This document shows positions 7,515-13,139 of a DNA stretch of 13,272 nucleotides, piece after piece. Numbering within the stretch: the first letter of the stretch is position 1; each line of letters starts with the position of its first letter. This DNA is from JBBIRW01 sp037441565 (GTDB lineage: Bacteria > Desulfobacterota > JBBIRW01). Position numbers and translations under genes: made by a program. The DNA lies in assembly GCA_037441565.1 (NCBI GenBank), contig JBBIRW010000023.1:1-13272 (forward strand), read 5' to 3'. The notes beneath the pieces are model-generated. The model searched no databases, was not told where the DNA came from, and saw nothing but the letters and a program-made list of their open reading frames with translations.

Positions 7515-7524
7515 TTTACTGATT

Positions 7525-7564
7525 GGAGGAGCCTGAATACGGGCTCCTCCTTAAGGAGGTCACA
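7525..7564 (+). promoter_or_regulatory. Two mutually exclusive hairpins around the OsmC gene's ribosome site
   Basis: A perfect 9-bp stem GGAGGAGCC/GGCTCCTCC (7525-7533 with 7542-7550, loop 7534-7541) stands between the two genes. The CCTCC in its 3' arm (7546-7550) can instead pair with the GGAGG (7555-7559) of the ribosome site, as CCTCCTTAAGGAGG is a 14-nt perfect palindrome. Forming the first hairpin therefore frees the ribosome site, while disrupting it lets CCUCC mask the site. There is no U tract, so a simple terminator is unlikely. The arrangement suits translational control, but no ligand domain is recognisable. Confidence 0.5.
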
Positions 7565-8035
7565 ATGGGTGAGATAGTGCATACGTCACGTATCAGGATC
7601 GTAAGGGAAAAAGGACCTACGAGAAAGGCATTTATCGAAGGCTTCAATGAACCTGTCTATTACGGTGTGCATGGAGGTATAAAAAAGTTCTATAAGGTGG
7701 AGCCTGAGAAAGAACATGCCGCAACCCTCGATCACATTGTTGCAGCAACTGCTGCCTGAATGATGGGAACACTGGCCACGGTGCTGGCCGGAAAAAAGAT
7801 ACCAACATACGAAGAGCGGTTCCGGGCAGATGTTGAGGGAGACATAGAGGATGTAAACGGGGTTTTAAAGATTACCCGAGTAAGGGTGAAATACCACCTT
7901 AAGGTTCCCCGTGGGAAGGTAGAAGAGGCAAAAGAGGCATTTTATTCATATCTGATAAAGTGTCCTGCTGCCCAAAGCGTAATAGGTTGCATTGATATAC
8001 AGCATGATATTGATATTGAGGAACTTACCGCCTAA
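7565..8035 (+). CDS. OsmC family selenoprotein (UGA-encoded Sec65), full length
   Basis: An ORF caller splits this at TGA 7757-7759, but both halves belong to one 156-residue OsmC/Ohr-family protein. The first half ends EHAATLDHIVAATAA; the second goes on MMGTLATVLAG. In this family that junction is where the reactive cysteine of the central helix sits (ATAxC, then a small hydrophobic run), so the TGA replaces exactly that Cys. The second conserved thiol, KCPAAQS, is kept as Cys133, and there is a further Cys142. No other disruption is seen. A bSECIS-like hairpin follows the TGA. The start at ATG 7565 has TAAGGAGGT 5 nt upstream and yields normal family length. OsmC/Ohr proteins reduce organic and inorganic hydroperoxides with a Cys pair; a Sec-Cys pair would be a more reactive version. 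The alternative is a nonsense mutation of a Cys codon (TGC/TGT to TGA) in a dying gene. Confidence 0.82.
7757..7791 (+). promoter_or_regulatory. In-frame UGA and bacterial SECIS-like hairpin
   Basis: Twelve nucleotides after the UGA a hairpin begins: CUGGCC (7772-7777) pairs with GGCCGG (7786-7791), six base pairs with one U-G wobble, closing the 8-nt loop ACGGUGCU. The loop holds GG at 7780-7781 followed by U, like the GGU apical loops recognised by SelB. The GG lies about 20 nt after the UGA, within the distance usual for bacterial SECIS elements. The hairpin lies wholly in coding sequence, as bacterial elements must. Confidence 0.75.
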
Positions 8036-8362
8036 TTGCTTAAACTCTTTGCAAACTGCCCAGGATCCCATCAGGGGTAAGAAGGGGATAGGGTTTCTTG
8101 AGAAGTACTGCTTACCTGGAGCTCCCCTTCTTATCTCTGGATTTGGGATCCCCTTACAGGATTCAGAACCGGATATCTACAAATCTCGAATAAGTGGCTT
8201 TCCATTTAATCAATTTAGCGTTGAGTGTTTCTTTTAAAAAGATGACCTGCCTTTTTGTATTTCTTGTTAAACCGCTATATCCAGGCTCCATCATTCTATC
8301 CCAAAAGGCCTTATAGTATAGGATTGAAATTTTTACGAAGGTAGATAGGCAAAAATGAGGAC
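8036..8362. other. Intergenic region between OsmC selenoprotein gene and mer promoter
   Basis: About 325 bases hold no protein-like ORF; the + strand frame 7992-8237 is a shadow of the OsmC 3' end and has no recognisable content. The first part contains the large inverted repeat described separately. From 8152 to 8362 I see no structure I can name, apart from AT-rich DNA leading into the mer operator. Confidence 0.5.
8063..8151. repeat. Large imperfect inverted repeat
   Basis: The outer arms GGATCCCA (8063-8070) and TGGGATCC (8144-8151) are perfect over 8 bp. The inner arms TAAGAAGGGGA (8078-8088) and TCCCCTTCTTA (8123-8133) are perfect over 11 bp. A 7 x 10 nt internal loop separates them, and a 34-nt central segment includes a small TTCT/AGAA hairpin. 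There is no T tract, so it is not a standard terminator. It could be a REP/MITE-like element, or a structured 3' end for the OsmC mRNA. Confidence 0.6.
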
Positions 8363-8394
8363 TTGACTCCGTAGTATAGTACAGAGTCTAAATT
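8363..8394 (+). promoter_or_regulatory. mer operator/promoter (MerR-type, 20-nt spacer)
   Basis: The -35 TTGACT (8363-8368) and -10 TAAATT (8389-8394) are 20 nt apart, the overlong spacing characteristic of MerR-activated promoters. The spacer region holds a 24-bp dyad (8365-8388): its half GACTCCGTAGTA matches the reverse complement of the other half at 10 of 12 positions, and GACTCCGTA resembles known mer operators. MerR would repress and, with Hg(II), untwist this promoter. The start of transcription should be near 8401, giving merR a leader of only about 10 nt. Confidence 0.85.
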
Positions 8395-8411
8395 ATACAG
8401 GAGGAAAAAAT

Positions 8412-8837
8412 ATGAAAGGATATACAATCGGAAAGCTCGCAAAGGTAGCAGGTGTTAATATTGAAACTATCCGTTACTATGAACGCATAGGACTCCTCCC
8501 TCAACCTCAGAGGAAGAGTTCCATCTGGGGGCATGGCTACAGGATATATCAGGAGAGGGATCTAAACCAGTTGCTATTTATCAGAGAAGCAAAGAATCTC
8601 GGGTTCTCTCTAAAGGAGATACATGAACTATTATCGCTGAGGGTTGATGGAAAGACGGATTGCGAAAGGATAAAGGAAAAGGCAGAAAGAAAACTCACTG
8701 ATGTCGAGGATAAAATCAGCAAACTTTTGAGGATTAAAAAGACACTAAAGAAGTTGATTGAGGCATGCAGGGAGAGAAAGATTACTGACCCTTGTCCCAT
8801 CCTTGATGCATTGGATGATAAAAGGAGAAAAATATGA
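8412..8837 (+). CDS. merR: Mercury-responsive regulator MerR
   Basis: This is a 141-residue MerR protein. The N-terminal winged helix-turn-helix (YTIGKLAKVAGVNIETIRYY, then ERIGLL) and the wing (HGYRIYQERDL) are followed by the long dimerisation helix. The three Hg(II)-binding cysteines are Cys84, Cys119 (EACRERK) and Cys128 (DPCPILDAL). Their spacing, 35 and 9 residues, equals Cys82/117/126 of Tn501 MerR, which distinguishes it from zinc, copper or oxidative-stress members. It starts at ATG 8412 with AGGAGG upstream. Its promoter carries the operator, so it is autoregulated and transcribed with the structural genes, unlike the divergent merR of Tn21/Tn501. Its stop overlaps the merA start by 4 nt (ATGA). 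Confidence 0.95.
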   Translation: MKGYTIGKLAKVAGVNIETIRYYERIGLLPQPQRKSSIWGHGYRIYQERDLNQLLFIREAKNLGFSLKEIHELLSLRVDGKTDCERIKEKAERKLTDVEDKISKLLRIKKTLKKLIEACRERKITDPCPILDALDDKRRKI

Positions 8838-10237
8838 GTAATAGATTTGACCTTATCATTATAGGTGGTGGTGCTGCTGGGTTTGCTGCAGCAATTAAAG
8901 CAGATGAACTGGGAGCAAAGACCCTGATGGTGAACGCAGGGCTTCCGATGGGCGGAACATGTGTTAATGTGGGCTGTGTTCCCTCAAAGAGACTGCTTCA
9001 CATTGCGGAAATACTCCACCTTGCGAGGAGAAACAGTGTAAAGAGGATTGATATTTCTGTTAATTTTGAATTTTCAAAGGCAGTTCGGGATGAAATTGAA
9101 CTTGTGGAGCTTCTTCGGAAAGAGAAATATGAGAGGGTTCTTAAAAATTTAAAGAATGTCAAATATGTTGAGGGGTTTGCTGAGTTTCTCTCAGATAAAG
9201 AGATTAATGTTAATGGCAGAAGATTTACAGCAGAAAAGTTTATACTTGCTGTTGGCTCAAAAACAGCGATTCCTCCTGTTCAAGGCTTAAGAGAAACTGG
9301 TTTCATAACCCATATTGAGGCACTCAGCTTAAAGAAACAGCCACATGAACTGATGATTATAGGGGCAGGTCCCATGGGTCTTGAGTTTGCACAGCTATTT
9401 TCGCGCTTTGGAACAAAGGTTATAATACTTGAATTTCAGCCAACGATCTTCCAGCAGGGAGAGCGAGAAATAGTTGAGAGACTTCATAAGCTCCTTGAGA
9501 GGGAAGGGATAATAATCGAGACAGATGCAAAGGTTGTCAGTGCAAAGAAGGTATCAGGGAAAAAGGTTCTTACATATCTGATCAATGGAAAAGAGAAATC
9601 TGTATCTGGTGATGGAATACTTGTAGCTGCTGGAAAGATACCAAACACAGAAGGACTTGGACTTGAGAAGGCAGGGGTAGAAACTGATAAGAGAAAGGCA
9701 ATTATTGTAAACGAATACCTCGAGACATCAAACAGGAACATCTATGCAGCAGGAGATACAATCAATAAGCCACTGCGCCTTGAGACAACAGCAGGAAAGG
9801 AGGGAACACTTGCAGCTGAGAATGCGCTAAACAGTTCAAAGAGGTCAATGGATTACAGTTATGTTCCATATACAATCTTTACAGACCCTGAGCTTTCAGG
9901 TGTAGGGTTAACAGAGGCGGAGTTAATGAAGAAGGTTGGCAGATGTTCCTGCAGGACCCTTGAGCTCTCAACTGTTCCAAAGGCAATAATCAAGGGGAGA
10001 ACAGAGGGAGCAGTTAAACTTGTAATCCATCCGGAAACAAAAGAGATTCTCGGTGTCCACATCCTTGCTCCATACGCAGGGGAAATTATTTCTCAGGCAA
10101 TGCTCATGATCAAAAACAGGATGACCATTTACGATGTAATTGAGACCTTACCTGTGTTTCCGACATTTTCTGAAGCACTCAAACTCTGTGCACTTTCTTT
10201 TATTAAGGATGTATCAAAACTCTCCTGCTGTGTGTAG
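8834..10237 (+). CDS. merA: Mercuric reductase MerA, without N-terminal HMA domain
   Basis: This cytoplasmic FAD/NADPH disulfide oxidoreductase of 467 residues reduces Hg(II) to volatile Hg(0). It shows the FAD motif LIIIGGGAAGFAAA near residue 7, the redox-active pair GGTCVNVGCVPSKR (Cys43, Cys48), the pyridine-nucleotide motif MIIGAGPMGLEFA, the second FAD motif IYAAGDT, and YTIFTDPELSGVG in the dimer interface. The C-terminus LSCCV carries the vicinal cysteines (465, 466) that pass Hg(II) to the active site. These separate MerA from lipoamide dehydrogenase. The NmerA heavy-metal domain is absent; the MerP-like domain of the next gene may serve as the mercury carrier instead. It starts within merR (ATGA) with AAAAGGAG upstream. 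Confidence 0.95.
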   Translation: MSNRFDLIIIGGGAAGFAAAIKADELGAKTLMVNAGLPMGGTCVNVGCVPSKRLLHIAEILHLARRNSVKRIDISVNFEFSKAVRDEIELVELLRKEKYERVLKNLKNVKYVEGFAEFLSDKEINVNGRRFTAEKFILAVGSKTAIPPVQGLRETGFITHIEALSLKKQPHELMIIGAGPMGLEFAQLFSRFGTKVIILEFQPTIFQQGEREIVERLHKLLEREGIIIETDAKVVSAKKVSGKKVLTYLINGKEKSVSGDGILVAAGKIPNTEGLGLEKAGVETDKRKAIIVNEYLETSNRNIYAAGDTINKPLRLETTAGKEGTLAAENALNSSKRSMDYSYVPYTIFTDPELSGVGLTEAELMKKVGRCSCRTLELSTVPKAIIKGRTEGAVKLVIHPETKEILGVHILAPYAGEIISQAMLMIKNRMTIYDVIETLPVFPTFSEALKLCALSFIKDVSKLSCCV

Positions 10238-10251
10238 GAGGAGGTTTATTT

Positions 10252-10830
10252 ATGGAAAAGGGGAAGATAAGCAGGTTAGCACTCATTGGTGCGGCTGTTT
10301 CCGGAATATTCGCTTCCCTCTGCTGCACCGGCCCTGTCATCCTTGCCCTTTTAGGTATCACAGGCGCAGGTATATTTTCCAAATTTGTAAGCATGCGACC
10401 ATTCTTTATTGCAGTTACACTGATCCTTCTTTCCTCTGCATTCTACCTTACTTACGGGAAAAGGGAGGTTAGGTGCGAAGACGGAACATGCAGAGTTGAG
10501 GGTACAAGAAAATGGAACAGGATTATTTTGTATATCGCCGCATTTGCTCTCTTGCTCCTCATCCTGTTTCCATATCTTAATTTTACAATTAAATCCAGTG
10601 CTCAGGTTCAACAGGCAGGCGAGGTCAGAGAGGTTGTTATTCCTGTTCATGGTATGACCTGCACTGGTTGTGAATCCAGCGTTGAAATGGCGATTAAGAA
10701 GGTCCCAGGAGTGATAGAAGTCAGGGGAGACTATCAAAAGAGTGAAGTATTTATAAGATTTGATAGCAGAAAGGCAGATGTGGATGATTTCAAGAAGGCA
10801 GTAAAGAATGCAGGTTATAGGAGTCCTTAA
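10252..10830 (+). CDS. merTP: MerT-MerP fusion mercuric transporter
   Basis: This 192-residue inner-membrane protein moves Hg(II) into the cell for MerA. Helix 1 carries the vicinal pair ASLCCTGPVI (Cys24, Cys25). Helix 2 follows at about 50-67, then the cytoplasmic loop with a second pair, REVRCEDGTC (Cys75, Cys80), and helix 3 at about 90-112. A linker then leads to a C-terminal heavy-metal-associated domain with the motif HGMTCTGC (Cys137, Cys140) and the usual ending AVKNAGY. That domain is MerP fused to the C-terminus of MerT, which puts it on the periplasmic side. It lies 14 nt after merA with TAGGAGGAGG as ribosome site. Confidence 0.93.
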   Translation: MEKGKISRLALIGAAVSGIFASLCCTGPVILALLGITGAGIFSKFVSMRPFFIAVTLILLSSAFYLTYGKREVRCEDGTCRVEGTRKWNRIILYIAAFALLLLILFPYLNFTIKSSAQVQQAGEVREVVIPVHGMTCTGCESSVEMAIKKVPGVIEVRGDYQKSEVFIRFDSRKADVDDFKKAVKNAGYRSP

Positions 10831-10857
10831 AACTATGTGTAAAGGAGAGGGAAAAAT

Positions 10858-11316
10858 ATGAAATCAACTGATAAAGAGAAAGTTTTAGAGAGGATAACCA
10901 GCAGAGAATCTACAAGATATCAGGTGATTGATGTTGATGAAAGGCGGTATGTCCACTGTGCCGCAGATACCATAATGTACTCAATGCTTGTGGACAGAAA
11001 GATTTCTGTGGATGTGGCATCATTCATGGGATCTGCGTATAGGGTGGAGATAGATCCTGATAAACCCCCTGAAAATCTCCATATGTTAGCAGTGACGGGA
11101 GATCTTGAGAAGCTCCCTGAAAACTCATCAACTCCCTCAAGAATATGCTCGTATATAAACTTCTTCAGAAATCTTACAGAGTTTGAAAAGTGGAGATCTT
11201 CCCTTGGAGATACTTCCAGGGATCTTGTAAGACTGCTCAACATGAAGGAGGCATATGAGTTTGTGAGAGAACTGATCAGGCAACTGAGTTGGAAGGATGA
11301 GTCTCAATGCTTGTGA
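10858..11316 (+). CDS. merB: Short MerB-like alkylmercury lyase (catalytic domain only)
   Basis: This 152-residue protein matches the catalytic part of organomercurial lyase but lacks most of the N-terminal helical domain (typical MerB about 212 residues). The catalytic residues are kept with the spacing I recall for R831b/R46 MerB: Cys34 and Asp37 in YVHCAADTIM correspond to Cys96 and Asp99, and Cys97 in RICSYINFF corresponds to Cys159, 63 residues later in both. The second Cys of the canonical CCHVHFF motif is Ser here. MerB cleaves the carbon-mercury bond of methyl- or phenylmercury and hands Hg(II) to MerA. It starts with AAAGGAGAGG upstream, 27 nt after merTP, in the same operon. A related but non-lyase mercury-binding protein is possible because of the missing N-terminus. 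Confidence 0.78.
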   Translation: MKSTDKEKVLERITSRESTRYQVIDVDERRYVHCAADTIMYSMLVDRKISVDVASFMGSAYRVEIDPDKPPENLHMLAVTGDLEKLPENSSTPSRICSYINFFRNLTEFEKWRSSLGDTSRDLVRLLNMKEAYEFVRELIRQLSWKDESQCL

Positions 11317-11353
11317 TGAATTTAAATAAAAAAATGTTAATAAGGAGGAAGAA

Positions 11354-11827
11354 ATGAAACTAACTAAAAACTTAGTGTATTTAGTGTGTATAATTTCATT
11401 TGTGTTCATTGGTTATCTGGTAGATGCGCAGATGAAAGGAATGAAGATGCCGGAAAGCCGCGTGGATAAGGTCTCCAAATATGACTACAAGACCACAATT
11501 AAAAGATTAGAAAAAGCAGTTGAAGGTAAAGGATTTATGATTGTAAGTAAAATAGATCACCAGAAGATGCTCTCAATGGTGGGAGTAAAGATGGATGGTT
11601 CGTATACCCTAGAGTTTGGGAAGCCGGCTATGATGAAAGACATGCTGCCAAAGAATCCTGCTATTGGTCTTGAAATGCCGCTTAAGATCTATATCTTCGA
11701 ATCAGGAGGGAAAACAACGGTATCCTATCATAAACCTACAGTTGCCTTTGGCGCTTACGGCATGGCTGAGATGGCTAAAATGATGGATGATATGCTCGAG
11801 GCGGTAACTAACGAAGCAACAAAGTAA
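11354..11827 (+). CDS. Secreted DUF302 family protein
   Basis: This 157-residue protein has a signal peptide (MKLTKNLVYLVCIISFVFIG..., cut near DAQ at residues 25-26). A short Met-rich stretch MKGMKMPE follows, then a DUF302 domain: YDYKTTIKRLEKAVEGKGFMIVSKIDHQ, YTLEFGKPAMMKDML, PLKIYIFE. The family, of unknown function, is often found near metal and sulfur redox genes. Methionine-rich surfaces (MKGMKM, EMAKMMDDM) could bind soft metals, though that is inference. AAGGAGGAAG precedes the ATG, 37 nt after the merB-like gene, so it is probably the last gene of the mer operon. A hairpin follows its stop codon. Confidence 0.8.
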   Translation: MKLTKNLVYLVCIISFVFIGYLVDAQMKGMKMPESRVDKVSKYDYKTTIKRLEKAVEGKGFMIVSKIDHQKMLSMVGVKMDGSYTLEFGKPAMMKDMLPKNPAIGLEMPLKIYIFESGGKTTVSYHKPTVAFGAYGMAEMAKMMDDMLEAVTNEATK

Positions 11828-11835
11828 ATATAAAA

Positions 11836-11857
11836 AGGGGAGCATCAATGCTCTTTA
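11836..11857 (+). terminator. Weak hairpin after the mer operon
   Basis: GAGCA (11840-11844) and TGCTC (11849-11853) form a 5-bp stem with loop TCAA. The flanking A run and TTT can extend it, and the sequence after it is AT-rich. It lies 13 nt after the DUF302 stop. The stem is short, so intrinsic termination is only possible. Confidence 0.35.
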
Positions 11858-11907
11858 AATTTATTGATTTCTTATGCCAAGGGAGATTCTGTTTTCTATC
11901 TGGCTGA

Positions 11908-12021
11908 TTTTACAATAGTCCAAAAGCTCCTCTCCATGAAAAGATCTGTTACCTGAGATTCGTCGCGATTTTTGCTCCTGTTGGAACCAATATCCTGGCA
12001 ATCGCTTTTACACCGAGTAAA
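11908..12021 (+). pseudogene. Remnant resembling part of the downstream membrane protein
   Basis: The 217-base gap before the next gene contains a stretch, frame open from 11908, that reads APVGTNILAIAFTP at 11974-12015. This resembles AAVGPNILVVALTP inside the following protein (near residues 52-65): 9 of 14 positions are identical by eye. It has no start or matching flanks and stays in frame with the gene at 12046. A decayed duplicate or the remnant of a related gene is the simplest reading; chance is possible over so short a stretch. Confidence 0.35.
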
Positions 12022-12045
12022 TATTTAAATAAGAGGAGTAATAAT

Positions 12046-12828
12046 ATGCTTATTACAATAATTGATATATTTTTTGTGATTTCCGGGCTAGTAGCTATCA
12101 TTATTGCTTTGAAGTCCTGTCCTTACAGGATAAAACCTGAAGAAGTATTACCAGTAAGTTATACAGAATTACTACTAACCACGCTTGCTTTAATACCGGC
12201 TGCTGTGGGCCCAAATATACTTGTTGTTGCGCTTACTCCAGGTATGCCGAAGATGCATGAACTTGGGTTGTGGTTACTTCTCCCCTCATTCATATTACTA
12301 GTGATTGTTTGGATTTTTTCTTATTATCTTGGACTATCACGATTAACAAACCGCATCTGGACAGGCCTATGGTCAGGTGCTTGTTGCACCTCAGTGCTGG
12401 ACATCATACGGCTATCCGGGTTTTATATTGGATGGCTTCCTGGTAATATGCCGAGAATGTTTGGGGTTCTTCTTTTAAACCAGATGGCACTTGGGCCATC
12501 TCTACTATCTGATATAATCGGCTCATTATATCACTACTGGGTGGGCGCATGTTTTGGGCTTACCTATGCCCTTTTTATCGGACATACTCGCTGGTATGGT
12601 CCACTTATCTGGGGTATTTTTATAGAAATTGGCATGATGGTCACACCACCTATGGTCATTGCTATGGATACTGGTTTCTTCGGCATAAAGTATGGGAAGG
12701 GATATGAGATTATAACTGTTAGCGGTCTTGCTCATTTAGCCTATGGATTTGTGCTTGGACTCCTGATAGAAAGATATGTGAAGCACAGTGGTTGTGTTTA
12801 TCTAGAAGCGGTAAAAAGGATATTATAG
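12046..12828 (+). CDS. Polytopic membrane protein of unknown function
   Basis: This 260-residue protein has about seven predicted membrane helices. I do not recognise the family. Notable parts are ALIPAAVGPNILVVALTPGMP in the second hydrophobic segment, WTGLWSGACCTSVLDIIRLSGFYIGWLPG (a conserved-looking loop with a Cys-Cys pair), GSLYHYWVGACFGLTYALFIG and GLAHLAYGFVLGLLIERYV. The histidines inside hydrophobic segments (YHYW, AHLAYG) might bind metal or haem. AAGAGGAG lies 8 nt before the ATG. It is on the same strand as the mer operon, after a weak hairpin, so a link to mercury is uncertain. The next frame continues directly after its TAG without a start codon. Confidence 0.7.
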   Translation: MLITIIDIFFVISGLVAIIIALKSCPYRIKPEEVLPVSYTELLLTTLALIPAAVGPNILVVALTPGMPKMHELGLWLLLPSFILLVIVWIFSYYLGLSRLTNRIWTGLWSGACCTSVLDIIRLSGFYIGWLPGNMPRMFGVLLLNQMALGPSLLSDIIGSLYHYWVGACFGLTYALFIGHTRWYGPLIWGIFIEIGMMVTPPMVIAMDTGFFGIKYGKGYEIITVSGLAHLAYGFVLGLLIERYVKHSGCVYLEAVKRIL

Positions 12829-13020
12829 ATAAAATTAACAGGTAGTTTTATAAAGACAGTAAAGATAACCCTCTTCGTTGGACCAATTCTTATTATTATC
12901 AACCATGAAGAGGATATCATGAACCTTGATTTGGCATGGGCAATCATAGTTAAGTGTCTCCTGTGTTTTTTAATTCCATTTCTCGTTTTCCTATATTCAT
13001 TAATGAATCATAAAAGATAG
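12829..13020 (+). pseudogene. NrtS-like two-helix membrane protein without a normal start
   Basis: Directly after the TAG of the preceding gene, and in the same frame, 63 codons run to TAG 13018-13020. The translation includes FIKTVKITLFVGPILIIINH, then about 20 residues later a second helix CLLCFLIPFLVFLYSLMNHK. This pattern (KVALVVGTILxLINQ, then a helix with P and F/Y) resembles the small NrtS nitrate/nitrite transport family. No ATG, GTG or TTG is in frame before the first helix; the only ATG (in EEDIMNLD) would remove it. Either the start was lost, a rare start such as ATA/ATT is used, or it is a C-terminal extension reached by amber read-through. Confidence 0.5.
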
Positions 13021-13024
13021 AAGA

Positions 13025-13105
13025 ATGAATAACAGACCAGAAAAAGTTAAAATTATATTAAGTGATCTACACCTTGGTAAGGGTGTTGTCTTGAAGACTG
13101 AATGA
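13025..13105 (+). pseudogene. Metallophosphoesterase N-terminus, cut by the RAYT element
   Basis: The ATG at 13025 opens MNNRPEKVKIILSDLHLGKG followed by VVLKTE and a TGA at 13103-13105. SDLHLGKG is the first metal-binding motif (D-x-H) of calcineurin-like phosphoesterases. Members of this type continue for well over 200 residues, but here the coding sequence ends within about 10 bases of the RAYT right end at 13114. The rest of the gene would lie beyond the element, outside the window, or is lost. Confidence 0.7.
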
Positions 13106-13113
13106 ATAAATTC

Positions 13114-13139
13114 GGGGTCAGGTCTTGCATTATCACATT
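13114..13139 (-). repeat. RAYT element right end, copy 2
   Basis: The sequence beginning GGGGTCAGGTCTTGC is the exact 26-bp reverse complement of 571-596. It adjoins the broken metallophosphoesterase gene and marks the insertion boundary. Confidence 0.8.

Noticed and set aside
7525..7550. Hairpin as a rho-independent terminator between the CxxC and OsmC genes
   Set aside because: No U tract follows; the next bases are the ribosome site of the OsmC gene.
7760..8035. Separate gene starting at ATG 7760 after the OsmC TGA
   Set aside because: No ribosome site lies before it, and its product lacks the N-terminal half of the OsmC fold that the upstream frame supplies exactly.
13103..13105. TGA in the metallophosphoesterase fragment as a second selenocysteine codon
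   Set aside because: It lies within about 10 bases of the transposon boundary, no cysteine is conserved there in the family, and no coding similarity continues after it.
597..13113. The two inverted RAYT copies as ends of one composite transposon carrying the mer genes
   Set aside because: Each copy interrupts a different, unrelated gene (a serpin and a metallophosphoesterase) and the enclosed region contains ordinary housekeeping-type genes; copy 2 is also defective.
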